Source: Streptococcus australis
Lineage (GTDB): Bacteria > Bacillota > Bacilli > Lactobacillales > Streptococcaceae
Length of the DNA: 64,000 bases
Direction: 5' to 3'
Assembly: GCF_003943615.1 (NCBI RefSeq)
Contig: NZ_RJPZ01000004.1
Coordinates: 124,001 to 188,000 of the forward strand
The notes below the pieces were generated by a model. That model did no database searches and was not told the DNA's origin. It was given only the letters and a program-made list of their open reading frames with translations. The translations under genes were made by a program, and so were the position numbers. Numbering within the stretch: position 1 is the first letter of the stretch; every line of letters starts with the position of its first letter. Positions 8,545 to 18,278 of this stretch are shown here, in pieces.

Positions 8545-9807
8545 TTAACTCATTTTTGTTAATATTTCTTTTGGGGTCTTGCGCCAGATCATGCTGGTAG
8601 TTACACCGAGCGACAGAAGGATCAAGCATAAGAGGCTAGCATAGGCGATTCCTAAGGAAAGACCTTGAGGGATTTGGTTGAGCAAGTCTAGGGTCTGCTG
8701 TTGACCGGTCTCTCCGACAAACTGTTCTAAGAAACGATGGCTGACTATCCGCCCGATGAGAAAGGCTGGGATCACCGCTAGTAAGGATACCAGCACCACC
8801 TCCAAGAGGAACTGTCTAAAGATCCGGCCCTTGCTCTTCCCAATGGATAAGAGCACCCCAATTTCATGGATCCGCTCCCGTGTCCAGAGACTGAGTAAGA
8901 GCGATAGGGCACCGGCTCCAGTCACTAGGAGGACGATCATCATGATCCGTACCAGGCCTTCTAAGGTCTGAGAGGATTCTTTCATCTGGTCAAAGGCCTT
9001 GCGATCTTCGACCACACGCAGAGACTGCCAATCTAGATCCAAGCTTTTAACTTGCTTCAAGAGGGCATCGATTTTCTCAGGATCTTTGACTCCAAAGGTG
9101 ACCTGGGTCACTTCTTGCTGACTGAGACCAAGAAGCTTAGTCGCATCCTCATAAGGGAGGTAGACTTGGTTTTCACTCAAATCAGAGGTCATTCCTGTGA
9201 ATTTTTCCTGTTTCTTACCTGAAAAGATCCCAACGATTTTAAAGGTTTGCTCTTTGGCGGGAGTCTCTCCCATCTGAAAGCTGGATAAGGTCAAGGAATC
9301 GCCGACCTTTAGCTTGTTCTTCTTAGCCAACTCTTCGTGGATCAAGATCTGCCCGCGAGCCTTGTCGGATAAGTGCTTTCCTTGCACCAGTTGGAAACTA
9401 CCACTGCGGAAATCCAGGTGCTGGTCTGTCTTCTGGGTGAAAACAGCGCCTAGCGCTTGCTTGGCTTCCTGCCCCAAATCGTCTCGCTCCACCGACTGCT
9501 GTCCCGTCACCGCTTCTTTACCAAGAATGCGAACGGGACTTTCATATTGAGGAACCATGCCTCCCACCCCAGCTAGTCGCTGCACCTTTTCAGCCTCCTT
9601 CAGCGCAAAGGGAGTATTCCCCTGCTTACTGGTCAGGGCAAAACTGGTCCCAGCCGACTGTTTGATATGTTCCTCCAGCCTTCCTCCTACTTGCATCAGT
9701 GAAAAACAGAAATATAAGCAAGAGAGGATCAAGAGGAGAATCAGGAAGAGAACCAGATTCCTCGTTCTTTTTCGAGTAATATAGGCAATTGCCTGTTGTA
9801 AGAGCAT
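8545..9807 (-). CDS. vex1: ABC transporter permease Vex1
   Basis: A 420-residue FtsX-type permease. An N-terminal helix (about 15-35) is followed by an extracellular domain and three C-terminal helices separated by a loop ending HEIGVLLSIGKSKG. The start at 9807 was chosen because GGAGGGTGAG lies right before this ATG; the reading frame continues nine codons upstream without a ribosome site. It is first in vex1-vex2-vex3-vncR-vncS. A TATAAT box lies about 70 bases upstream. Confidence 0.88.
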   Translation of the reverse strand: MLLQQAIAYITRKRTRNLVLFLILLLILSCLYFCFSLMQVGGRLEEHIKQSAGTSFALTSKQGNTPFALKEAEKVQRLAGVGGMVPQYESPVRILGKEAVTGQQSVERDDLGQEAKQALGAVFTQKTDQHLDFRSGSFQLVQGKHLSDKARGQILIHEELAKKNKLKVGDSLTLSSFQMGETPAKEQTFKIVGIFSGKKQEKFTGMTSDLSENQVYLPYEDATKLLGLSQQEVTQVTFGVKDPEKIDALLKQVKSLDLDWQSLRVVEDRKAFDQMKESSQTLEGLVRIMMIVLLVTGAGALSLLLSLWTRERIHEIGVLLSIGKSKGRIFRQFLLEVVLVSLLAVIPAFLIGRIVSHRFLEQFVGETGQQQTLDLLNQIPQGLSLGIAYASLLCLILLSLGVTTSMIWRKTPKEILTKMS

Positions 9808-9873
9808 GAACTCACCCTCCATTTCAAAGCCCACAGCAATGCAAAATGGGCGCTTTCATCATTTGTTATAGTT

Positions 9874-9879
9874 ATTATA
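9874..9879 (-). promoter_or_regulatory. -10 box for the vex operon
   Basis: TATAAT on the minus strand, about 67 bases before the vex1 ATG. No convincing -35 is present at 16-18 bases, so the start of transcription is tentative. Confidence 0.4.
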
Positions 9880-9908
9880 GAAAAGAAATGTGAAATGTTT
9901 ATGAAATA

Positions 9909-9941
9909 GAAAAAAACTCCCCCAGAAAAATCTGGAAGAGC
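9909..9941 (-). terminator. intrinsic terminator upstream of the vex promoter
   Basis: On the minus strand CTCTTCCAGA, a short A/T loop and TCTGGGGGAG are followed by TTTTTT. It sits before the vex -10 and about 1.06 kb after the groEL stop, with no gene in between. It therefore either insulates the vex promoter or ends a long groEL 3' transcript. Confidence 0.65.
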
Positions 9942-10420
9942 CTTAGCAAGGGGTGGATGAAAAAGTTTAATATGAAAAAGGTCGATAAAAATTAAGAATC
10001 AAAAAGTTTTAATTTATTCGATCAAGTTTTTGTCTTTAGACATGTATGTGGGAAGTATTCCCCCCTTGCTCTAGTGTAGAACATTTATCTACTTCCTATA
10101 TTTTAACGCATCTTTGTTACAAAATAAAGGAATTTGTATTGCATTTTTGTTCCAAATATCGAACAGGCAGGTTACTTCAAAACACCAACTATCTATCCAC
10201 CTACTTCAAAGGTTATTCTTCCCGTGATTTCACTATATGTAAACAAAAATCCGCACCTCAAATAACTGCTCTGATCCCCATCGGATTGATCTTAGGTTCT
10301 TCAAGAAAGGAAACCAATCTGTAGAAAAGACCGGCTTCAGCCAAATTTATTTCACAAACTTTTGTAATATATATAAATATGCACTCTCGCCCCCCAAGGC
10401 TGATTAGGACTCTTCCGAGC
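9942..10420. other. gene-free AT-rich stretch
   Basis: No reading frame here has a ribosome site, a recognisable product or a sensible length. The open frames on both strands are short and low in coding character. No repeat shared with the adjoining array was found, and nothing else could be identified. Confidence 0.6.
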
Positions 10421-11003
10421 TTGGAAAAGCGAAGGGAAGATTTAGGTAACTTGCTTCGCAAGTCCTATCCGCCACCTCCAAGCAGTGCTTTGGGCAATCA
10501 GCTACTGCGTCAGACAGTTCATCCAATGATTGATTGAGGATTGGAGACCTGCTAACCTCTTTGAGCAAGTAAAATGATTGGGTAGGTCGCAACATAGCGA
10601 CTACTGTCCAATGATTAGGTGCTTTATTACACAGGTTACGACGCGAAAAAGGGAGGAACGATACTTTCCTCCCTTTGAGCTAGTAAGACGTTTAGCCAAA
10701 CCGCCTGATAGCGGTTGGCGTCAAATGATTAGAGGCATAGCCTCAATCAAGCACACAGGTTACGACAGAAAATAAAGAAGGCCGATAACGCCTTCTTTGT
10801 TTTCTTAGTAAGACACTTCGGCAAGACACCATAGTACTTGCCGTAAACTACAAATCCACCTAATAAATTGACACGGGGTTACGACGTGAAAAGGGAGGAA
10901 CGATACTTTCCTCCCTTTGAGCTAGTAAGATGATTAGGTAGACCGCGACATAGCGGCTACCGTCCAATGATTCGGTGCTTTAGCACCAATCATTGGTATC
11001 AGA
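10421..11003 (-). repeat. tandem array of ~115-125-bp structured repeats behind groEL
   Basis: Read on the groEL strand, a module recurs about four times, plus degenerate material at the far end. Each has a variable hairpin with a CGCTATnnnGCG-like tip, the linker TTACTAGCTCAAA (or a variant), a terminator-like hairpin, and GTCGTAACC followed by TGTGT-like bases. Terminator-like hairpins lie near 10535-10560, 10650-10675, 10775-10797 and 10891-10917 on the plus-strand scale. Two share GGGAGGA/TCCTCCC. The others use AAAGAAGGC/GCCTTCTTT and a GAGG/CCTC stem. Stems keep pairing while the sequence changes, as expected for functional RNA or DNA structure. Phase changes between units argue against coding. 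Confidence 0.75.
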
Positions 11004-12934
<1,931 letters not shown>

Positions 12935-12956
12935 GTCATTCCTCCGTTCTTGTATT

Positions 12957-12983
12957 TTAGCACTCTTCAACATCGAGTGCTAA
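12957..12983 (-). promoter_or_regulatory. CIRCE operator (HrcA binding site)
   Basis: A perfect TTAGCACTC-N9-GAGTGCTAA inverted repeat lies between the promoter and the groES start. HrcA binding here represses groESL until heat or unfolded protein relieves it. hrcA itself is not in the window. Confidence 0.97.
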
Positions 12984-12994
12984 CTCATGTTTCT

Positions 12995-13022
12995 ATTGTA
13001 TCACTTGGTCAAAAATAGTCAA
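12995..13022 (-). promoter_or_regulatory. groESL sigma-A promoter
   Basis: TTGACT (13017-13022), a 16-base spacer and TACAAT (12995-13000) on the minus strand, just ahead of CIRCE. The -35 abuts the terminator of the preceding gene. Confidence 0.8.
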
Positions 13023-13023
13023 G

Positions 13024-13055
13024 AAAAAAACACCTCAATCTCTTCGAAGTGTTTT
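13024..13055 (-). terminator. terminator after the small membrane protein gene
   Basis: On the minus strand AAACACTTC and GAGGTGTTT pair across an 8-10-base loop, followed by a T-run. It lies directly behind the stop at 13062. Confidence 0.7.
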
Positions 13056-13061
13056 CGATTT

Positions 13062-13355
13062 CTAGCCAACCAAATTTAGTTTTTGTTGGTAAGCTTGGAT
13101 GACTTTTTGTAAGTTGGCTCGACCACGATACATCCCATACCCCACTAGCAACATCCCTGCTATTCCAATCAGGGCGACCAAGCTACCTAAGATCAAAAAT
13201 AGGAGGGAAGTCTTGTGAAAGAAATAAATCAGCAGTCCACCAATACTGGCCATGAGAAAGAGCACACTAAACCAGCGACCCAAGTTTTCCAACATATGGC
13301 GTTGGTAGCGAATTTCCGTCTCATACCCTTTTATTAATTCTTGTCTGGTGTGCAT
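13062..13355 (-). CDS. small two-helix membrane protein, unknown function
   Basis: 97 residues. A charged N-terminal 30 residues (TRQELIKGYETEIRYQRH) precede two closely spaced hydrophobic segments at about 28-47 and 50-75, then a basic cytoplasmic tail (GRANLQKVIQAYQQKLN). The start at 13355 has AAGGAGG in place; the frame stays open five codons upstream. It has its own terminator and is separated from levG by another. It is not recognisably the LevX/ManO-type protein that follows some lev operons. No family could be assigned. Confidence 0.75.
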   Translation of the reverse strand: MHTRQELIKGYETEIRYQRHMLENLGRWFSVLFLMASIGGLLIYFFHKTSLLFLILGSLVALIGIAGMLLVGYGMYRGRANLQKVIQAYQQKLNLVG

Positions 13356-13375
13356 AGATGCCTCCTTCAATAAAA

Positions 13376-13423
13376 ATTGAGAATGAAGTATTCGTAAAGG
13401 AGGTCACGTACTTCATTCTCAAT
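13376..13423 (-). terminator. terminator of the lev PTS operon
   Basis: A perfect 15-bp inverted repeat (ATTGAGAATGAAGTA and its complement, arms 13376-13390 and 13409-13423) is followed on the minus strand by TTTTTATT. It also lies immediately before the small membrane protein gene's ribosome site. Confidence 0.8.
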
Positions 13424-13457
13424 GCTCCGGTTGCAATAAACTGTTTCCAGTTTTCTC

Positions 13458-14294
13458 TTAGTATTTGAGACCTGGATCAAAGATTCCAAGAGCTACCCCA
13501 GCTAAGGCGATGATGACTAAGAGAAGCATGACCTTGTTTGGTGAGACTTTCTTCTTCGCCATGAGCCACCAGCAAAGCGTGATAAAGGCAGCAGTCAAGA
13601 GACCTGGATAGACGCCATCAATCTTTTCTTGGATTTTAAGGAAGGCTTCTCCGTCAGCATTTTTGAATTCGAGGGCTGTTGTAACAGAGACCCAAGTCGC
13701 TGCTACGGCACCGATGACCATACCACCGACCACACTAATCGCTTTACGAAGGGCTTGTCCTTTTGGTCCTACAAGGAATTCAACAGCCTTGTCCCCTAAG
13801 TGATACCCTTTGAAGAAGGCGAAACGCATGCCTAAGTAGACCAAGAGGTTCCAAACGACGATATAGAAGAGAGCTCCTGCAATGTTTCCGCCTTTAGAAA
13901 GACCAAGGGCAATCCCGAGAAGTACAGGGATTAAGGTCCCAACAACCAAGGAGTCCCCAATCCCAGCGATTGGGCCCATCAAACCAGCACGCATCCCGTT
14001 GATGGTTTCGCCATCTACTGCTTCTCCATTGGCACGCGCTTCTTCCAAACCAGCTGTGATCCCTACAACAAGAGATCCTAGTTGGGGCTCAGTGTTGAAG
14101 AAGGCTGTATAGGTTTGCATGGCTTCTTTTTGTTCTTCTTTGGAATCATACATTTCTTCCACGATTGGAAGCATCGAAGTCAAATACCCAAAGGTTTGCA
14201 TATGTTCTTGAGAGAAACAAGTCAAGTGACCATAATACCAATGATGGAATGCTTTGGTTAGCGTTTTCTTTGAAATTTTCTTTTTATCAGCCAT
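13458..14294 (-). CDS. levG: PTS mannose/fructose-family EIID component
   Basis: A 278-residue membrane subunit that, with EIIC, forms the sugar channel of a mannose-family PTS. The N-terminal cytoplasmic part (KAFHHWYYGHLTCFSQEHMQ) and the GLMGPIAGIGDSL motif are typical of EIID; hydrophobic segments occupy the C-terminal half. The start at 14294 was chosen from GGAGGATATC just upstream, one base after the levF stop. Last of levDEFG. Substrate (fructose/mannose class) is inferred from the adjacent LevQRST-type sensor and not from the protein itself. Confidence 0.92.
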   Translation of the reverse strand: MADKKKISKKTLTKAFHHWYYGHLTCFSQEHMQTFGYLTSMLPIVEEMYDSKEEQKEAMQTYTAFFNTEPQLGSLVVGITAGLEEARANGEAVDGETINGMRAGLMGPIAGIGDSLVVGTLIPVLLGIALGLSKGGNIAGALFYIVVWNLLVYLGMRFAFFKGYHLGDKAVEFLVGPKGQALRKAISVVGGMVIGAVAATWVSVTTALEFKNADGEAFLKIQEKIDGVYPGLLTAAFITLCWWLMAKKKVSPNKVMLLLVIIALAGVALGIFDPGLKY

Positions 14295-14295
14295 C

Positions 14296-15138
14296 TTAGA
14301 TATCCTCCTCATCATCGTCAAAGTCATTTGCTCCAGCAGGGACGACTTTCATTGTTTTAATCACTTCAAGTTCATAGTAGATCACTGCAAAGATCAATGA
14401 AACTACCGCACTCGCTACCAGGTTCAAGCCAAGAGATTTTGCCAAGGTAAATCCAACAAAGAATGGAATGAAGTCTCTCACTTCTGTAACGATTTGCTTC
14501 AAGAGGATGGCAATACCGACACATGGAAGAAGGGCACCGACTGTAAAGAGGGCTTTCATCCAGTAACCATCCATTGGAAGGTATTGTTTCATCAAATCCA
14601 CCATGTTTTCACCGTATTTGGTGATAATCATGGTTGGAAGGAAGGAGAAGAGGAAGTGAGAAATCCATGGGTAAACCCAGTCAACTGCATAGAGTTTTTT
14701 GAAGTTTCCTTCTTCAACGGCTTTCCAACCGATATGTTGCCAAAGCAAGTTCATGGTCGCAGTACCGTAGAAAAGAACGGTACCGATAGTCCCAACGGCT
14801 GCACCGATTGGGGCTGCTGCTGCTGCAATTGCTGCCTCACCCGTGATATTGTTAGCATGAACAAATAAGATAGAAAGGGGAATTCCGATATAAGAAATAG
14901 CCCGTACATCGGCAGATACAGTTCCACCAGGAGTAACCAAGGCGATATATACGACCTGAAGGGCTACCCCGACCATGATACCGGTTGTCACATCTCCAAG
15001 GATCAACCCTGAGATTAACCCACCAACTAGGGGACGACCAAGTGTATAGTTCCCGATACTGGAACCACCCATACCAGGCATTGAAGACAAGCTGGCGAAA
15101 ATACCAAGCAAGATTGCTTGAATCCATGAAATTGTCAT
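14296..15138 (-). CDS. levF: PTS mannose/fructose-family EIIC component
   Basis: A 280-residue polytopic membrane protein with repeated hydrophobic segments and the family's GRPLVGGLISGLILGDV and LVTPGGTVSAD stretches. It binds and translocates sugar together with EIID. The C-terminus is acidic (DFDDDEEDI). It follows levE by about 60 bases and ends one base before levG. Confidence 0.92.
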   Translation of the reverse strand: MTISWIQAILLGIFASLSSMPGMGGSSIGNYTLGRPLVGGLISGLILGDVTTGIMVGVALQVVYIALVTPGGTVSADVRAISYIGIPLSILFVHANNITGEAAIAAAAAPIGAAVGTIGTVLFYGTATMNLLWQHIGWKAVEEGNFKKLYAVDWVYPWISHFLFSFLPTMIITKYGENMVDLMKQYLPMDGYWMKALFTVGALLPCVGIAILLKQIVTEVRDFIPFFVGFTLAKSLGLNLVASAVVSLIFAVIYYELEVIKTMKVVPAGANDFDDDEEDI

Positions 15139-15200
15139 AACAAACGCTCCTTTTGTTTGTAAGTATAGTTTAGTGACGAAGAGCTAGGATGCTCCCCTCT

Positions 15201-15695
15201 CTAGAATCCGAATTTTGATTTAAAATCATCCCAGTAACCGATGGATACATCTGGAAGCAACTGGAATTTCACCTTGTAGCCTGCAGCCTGAATGGCTTCG
15301 ATGGCTTCTGCTTCTTCCTGGGTGATGGATTGGTTGTTCCCCAATTTCACAGCACCCGGGCGGTCATTTGCAGGACCGACAATGATTTCTTTGACATCGC
15401 CTGGGACAAACCCTTGGTCGACCAAAATTTCTTTCATATCGATGGGGTTCTTAGTAATCAAGAAATAGCGAGTTTCTGATTCCGTTACTTTTGCAGATTT
15501 TTCTTTGAAAGCTTCCTTAGTCCAAACAAAGGTTTTCTTATCCGAAGCCCCTTTATAGGCTTGGATCAAGACCTTATTAGAAGCTGCCGCGTCGTTGACA
15601 GCAATCAAGCCATCACAAGGCTTTTCTTTAGCCCATCGAGTTACTGTTTGACCGTGGATCATACGGTCGTCAATTCGTACAAATGATACTACCAT
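15201..15695 (-). CDS. levE: PTS mannose/fructose-family EIIB component
   Basis: A 164-residue cytoplasmic phosphotransfer protein. The phospho-acceptor His14 sits in the family signature RIDDRMIHGQ. It accepts phosphate from EIIA (LevD) and hands it to the incoming sugar. Full length for stand-alone EIIB proteins of this family, with a good ribosome site (GGGAGG). In S. mutans the lev PTS proteins also take part in regulation. Confidence 0.93.
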   Translation of the reverse strand: MVVSFVRIDDRMIHGQTVTRWAKEKPCDGLIAVNDAAASNKVLIQAYKGASDKKTFVWTKEAFKEKSAKVTESETRYFLITKNPIDMKEILVDQGFVPGDVKEIIVGPANDRPGAVKLGNNQSITQEEAEAIEAIQAAGYKVKFQLLPDVSIGYWDDFKSKFGF

Positions 15696-15712
15696 TTTCT
15701 AACCTCCCTTAG

Positions 15713-16153
15713 TTAAATATCATCATCTTCTTCATCGTCACCCTCTACCGGGGCAAGGGCAAATTCTTGCAAGGCAGTGGAAGCTTCGGATAAAATCACC
15801 TGAGCTAGATCAGCCCCCTCCATCATGTCCTTCATCACAACTGCTGTCAGCGCCATGGTCAAGTTCATTCCACCTAAGATCAAGGCTGTACTCAGCTTCC
15901 CTTGTTCCTCTAGCACCGTTGCCGCCGTTGTCAAAGGACTGCCACCTACAATGTCTGCTAGAACTAAGACAGAGTCCTCATCTGTCAAAGGGGAAAGCGC
16001 CTGACGAAAATCATGAGCAAAATCATCTACTGATTTGCCTTCTTTCAATCCGACCGCAATCACCTGATCGATTTTATCCCCAGCAAACATAGCCAGTGAA
16101 CTTTTCAGACCTTCTGCCAGTCCACCATGACTGACCAATACCAGATACTTCAT
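15713..16153 (-). CDS. levD: PTS mannose/fructose-family EIIA component
   Basis: A 146-residue cytoplasmic protein whose phosphorylated residue is His9 in LVLVSHGGLA; it receives phosphate from HPr and passes it to LevE. The VLADIVGGSPLTTA and LILGGMNLTMAL blocks are standard for this domain. First gene of levDEFG, expressed from a promoter with a cre site and repeated upstream boxes. The acidic tail (EGDDEEDDDI) resembles that of LevF. Confidence 0.93.
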   Translation of the reverse strand: MKYLVLVSHGGLAEGLKSSLAMFAGDKIDQVIAVGLKEGKSVDDFAHDFRQALSPLTDEDSVLVLADIVGGSPLTTAATVLEEQGKLSTALILGGMNLTMALTAVVMKDMMEGADLAQVILSEASTALQEFALAPVEGDDEEDDDI

Positions 16154-16179
16154 CCTTTCGCCTCCTTTATGATGACCTT

Positions 16180-16265
16180 ATTGTATTGCTTTTGTAAGCG
16201 TTTTACTATTGTCATTTGTCACAAAGAAAAGTTGACATCTGTCAATAAAAAAATGACATCTGTCA
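16180..16265 (-). promoter_or_regulatory. levD promoter with cre site and three upstream 12-bp boxes
   Basis: A TACAAT -10 (16180-16185) has only a weak -35 (TAGTAA, 16203-16208), as expected for an activator-dependent promoter. A cre-like site TGTAAGCGTTTTAC (16193-16206) overlaps the spacer and -35. Upstream lie TGTCATTTGTCA (16210-16221) and two exact TGACATCTGTCA copies (16233-16244, 16254-16265), spaced 23 and 21 bp, close to two helical turns. They are plausible binding sites for LevR. Binding itself is inference. Confidence 0.6.
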
Positions 16266-16277
16266 CTTGACAGATGC
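16246..16277 (-). terminator. terminator after levQ
   Basis: On the minus strand CATCTGTCA and TGACAGATG form a stem followed by TTTTTTT, 12 bases after the levQ stop. The same bases contain one of the upstream boxes of the levD promoter. Confidence 0.75.
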
Positions 16278-16287
16278 CTAGTTGCTC

Positions 16288-17595
16288 TTAACGAAACTTC
16301 TCTCGAAGCATTTCCTCAATAATCTTTTGAATTTGAGGCAATTGATTATCAATATCCTTTGCTTTTAGGGCATTATGAATCAAATAATCCAACCGATCCC
16401 AGATATCAGTTGGCAGGTTGCCAGGAGTGCTTAGGACAGCTTTTTTCATAATCTGGTCCAAGGTCTGATTCGTCAGAGAATCAACCCCGAAATCATCCGC
16501 TTTAAGAAGGTCCCGGCTCTTTGAACTATTGACGACAGAAGGGAGGACAGAGGTCCCCTGCGACTGCCGAAAGAGTTCCTGCTGGACCTGCTGGTCCTGG
16601 GTCAAAAATTCCATGAATTCCTTGGCCTCCTTGCTCGCACTGGCCCGCGAAGACAGAGCAAACAGGGATGTATCCACTAAGGTTGACGGAGTCGAGCCAG
16701 AAGCCCCTGGCATAGGGATACAGGTCCAAGTGAAATTTGAATACTTGGCCACATGATAGGGATAAGGTTTATAAGTTCGGTACTGGGCCAAGGTCATCGG
16801 ATAGAAAGCGACCTTGCCTTCATCAAAATCCTTAGAAGTGACATTGAAGTTGCCATGAAGGGCTTCGAGTTTTTCGACAAAATAGAGCGAGCGCTTCATT
16901 TCTTTACTCGTAAGATTAATGCTGTCCTGACGGAAAAGCTGGCCCCCATGGGCTGCCAAAGCCTCCCGCCAGGTATAATCTGTACTTCCAAACTGATCCA
17001 GCTCGCCATCTCCATCCGTATCCCGCGTCACTTTTTGACAAATCGTATAAAATTCCTCCAAGGTCCACCCCTCTTTTGGAATAGCAATCCCTTCCTTTTC
17101 CAATAAATCCTTATTGACACACATCAAAACGGGATTGCTCTCGAAAGGAAGAGCATATTGACGATTCTTGTACTTGCCTGCTTCTAGGGCGACTGGATAA
17201 AAATGAGAAGGATCGACCTGTTTGCCCATTAAGGGAGTCAAATCTTCTACTGCCCCACGCGCTGCTAACACTGGCAACTCTGTACTGGATACCATATAGA
17301 GATCGGGCTCCTGCCCATGGAGGATCTGATTGGCTAACCAGCTCGCATACTTATTCTTCGGAATCCCGCTTTCATAGACAATCTTTACCCCTGGATGCGT
17401 TTTTTCAAAACGAGCAATCGCTTGGTCCAAGACTTTTTCTTCTGTTTGGGTGGGTACATCCCAGCTAGATCCTGCGTAGACCCCCAAACGGACAATCCTT
17501 GGCTGACGCCGCCACCAAATCCCTCCAGCAAGCAGAAGAAGCAAGAAGATCCCTAGAAAAAATCTGGTACCTCGTATCTTACGTTTTTTCTTCAT
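16288..17595 (-). CDS. levQ: membrane-anchored sugar-binding protein of a LevQRST-type sensor
   Basis: 435 residues. A basic N-terminus and a single hydrophobic segment (about 12-27) lack a lipobox Cys, so the protein stays tethered by a helix. The rest is an extracellular family-1 solute-binding fold (YALPFESNPVLMCVNKDLL, DGDGELDQFG). No ABC permease gene is nearby. In S. mutans the levQRST genes encode two sugar-binding proteins, a kinase and a regulator that control the lev PTS; gene content and order here match, so a sensing role is more likely than transport. It overlaps levR by four bases. Confidence 0.8.
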   Translation of the reverse strand: MKKKRKIRGTRFFLGIFLLLLLAGGIWWRRQPRIVRLGVYAGSSWDVPTQTEEKVLDQAIARFEKTHPGVKIVYESGIPKNKYASWLANQILHGQEPDLYMVSSTELPVLAARGAVEDLTPLMGKQVDPSHFYPVALEAGKYKNRQYALPFESNPVLMCVNKDLLEKEGIAIPKEGWTLEEFYTICQKVTRDTDGDGELDQFGSTDYTWREALAAHGGQLFRQDSINLTSKEMKRSLYFVEKLEALHGNFNVTSKDFDEGKVAFYPMTLAQYRTYKPYPYHVAKYSNFTWTCIPMPGASGSTPSTLVDTSLFALSSRASASKEAKEFMEFLTQDQQVQQELFRQSQGTSVLPSVVNSSKSRDLLKADDFGVDSLTNQTLDQIMKKAVLSTPGNLPTDIWDRLDYLIHNALKAKDIDNQLPQIQKIIEEMLREKFR

Positions 17596-18278
17596 CGGCC
17601 ATCACTTTCTGTTCCAAAATCCTTAGTGGTCACACCTTTTTGAACAGACCAAATAGCTAGCTGGGTCCGATCCCGCAGGTTCAACTTAGACAAAATGGTT
17701 GACAGGTAATTCCGAATCGTTCCCTCAGACAGGAAAAGTTTGGCTGCGATTTCCTTATTAGACTCCCCAAAACCAACCTGCTGGATGATCCGCCATTCAG
17801 TCAGGGATAAGTCGCTCACATATTCTTCAGAAACGGAGATGGTGTAATTGCTCTGAGCCATCTGAGAAAAAATCTGAAAAACCTTACTAGCAATATTAGG
17901 GTTAATCATGGCTCCCCCATGATAAACAATTTGAATGGCTTGGTAGAGCTCCTCTGTTGAAGCCCCTTTAAGCAAATACCCTGAAGCTCCATATTTCAAA
18001 GCACGAAAGATGAAATCATCATCGTCAAAGGTGGTTAGAATGATGATTTTAACCTCAGGGAAGCGTTCCTTGACTTCTTTTGTCGCCATCACGCCATCCA
18101 TCTTGGGCATACGAATATCCATCAATACGACATCTGGTCGATCTTGAGGGATTCGCTCTAGCACCTCGTGACCGTCCGCCACTGCAGAAGTCACCTGAAT
18201 ATCTTGATGGGCAGACAAAATAATTTGGAGCGACTCGCGAATCAGTGCTTGGTCATCCGCAATCATTACTTTAATCAT
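17592..18278 (-). CDS. levR: response regulator LevR-like (NarL/LuxR family)
   Basis: 228 residues. Receiver domain with Asp8-Asp9 and phospho-acceptor Asp54 (VVLMDIRMPK), followed by a LuxR-type helix-turn-helix (SLTEWRIIQQVGFGESNKEI then GTIRNYLSTILSKL). It is paired with the adjacent HisKA_3-type kinase. By analogy with S. mutans it would activate levDEFG; the repeated boxes before levD are candidate targets. This is not the sigma-54-dependent LevR of Bacillus, which is far larger. Four-base overlaps with both neighbours indicate translational coupling. Confidence 0.86.
   Translation of the reverse strand: MIKVMIADDQALIRESLQIILSAHQDIQVTSAVADGHEVLERIPQDRPDVVLMDIRMPKMDGVMATKEVKERFPEVKIIILTTFDDDDFIFRALKYGASGYLLKGASTEELYQAIQIVYHGGAMINPNIASKVFQIFSQMAQSNYTISVSEEYVSDLSLTEWRIIQQVGFGESNKEIAAKLFLSEGTIRNYLSTILSKLNLRDRTQLAIWSVQKGVTTKDFGTESDGR

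Noticed and set aside
9830..9868. A 12-codon frame before vex1 as a counterpart of the pneumococcal Pep27 peptide
   Set aside because: It is half the length, shares no sequence pattern with the remembered Pep27, and has no ribosome site.
10046..10775. Short open reading frames on both strands of the groEL-vex gap
   Set aside because: No ribosome sites; the same repeat is read in different frames in different units, so the peptides are not conserved within the array itself.
10421..11003. CRISPR array or integron-type attC cassette array
   Set aside because: Units are over 110 bp, share internal hairpins and not one short exact repeat with unique spacers, and lack GTTRRRY/RYYYAAC core sites and any cas or integrase gene.
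13062..13355. levX-like gene closing the lev operon
   Set aside because: A strong terminator separates it from levG and the protein is a two-helix membrane protein unlike the DUF956-type product.
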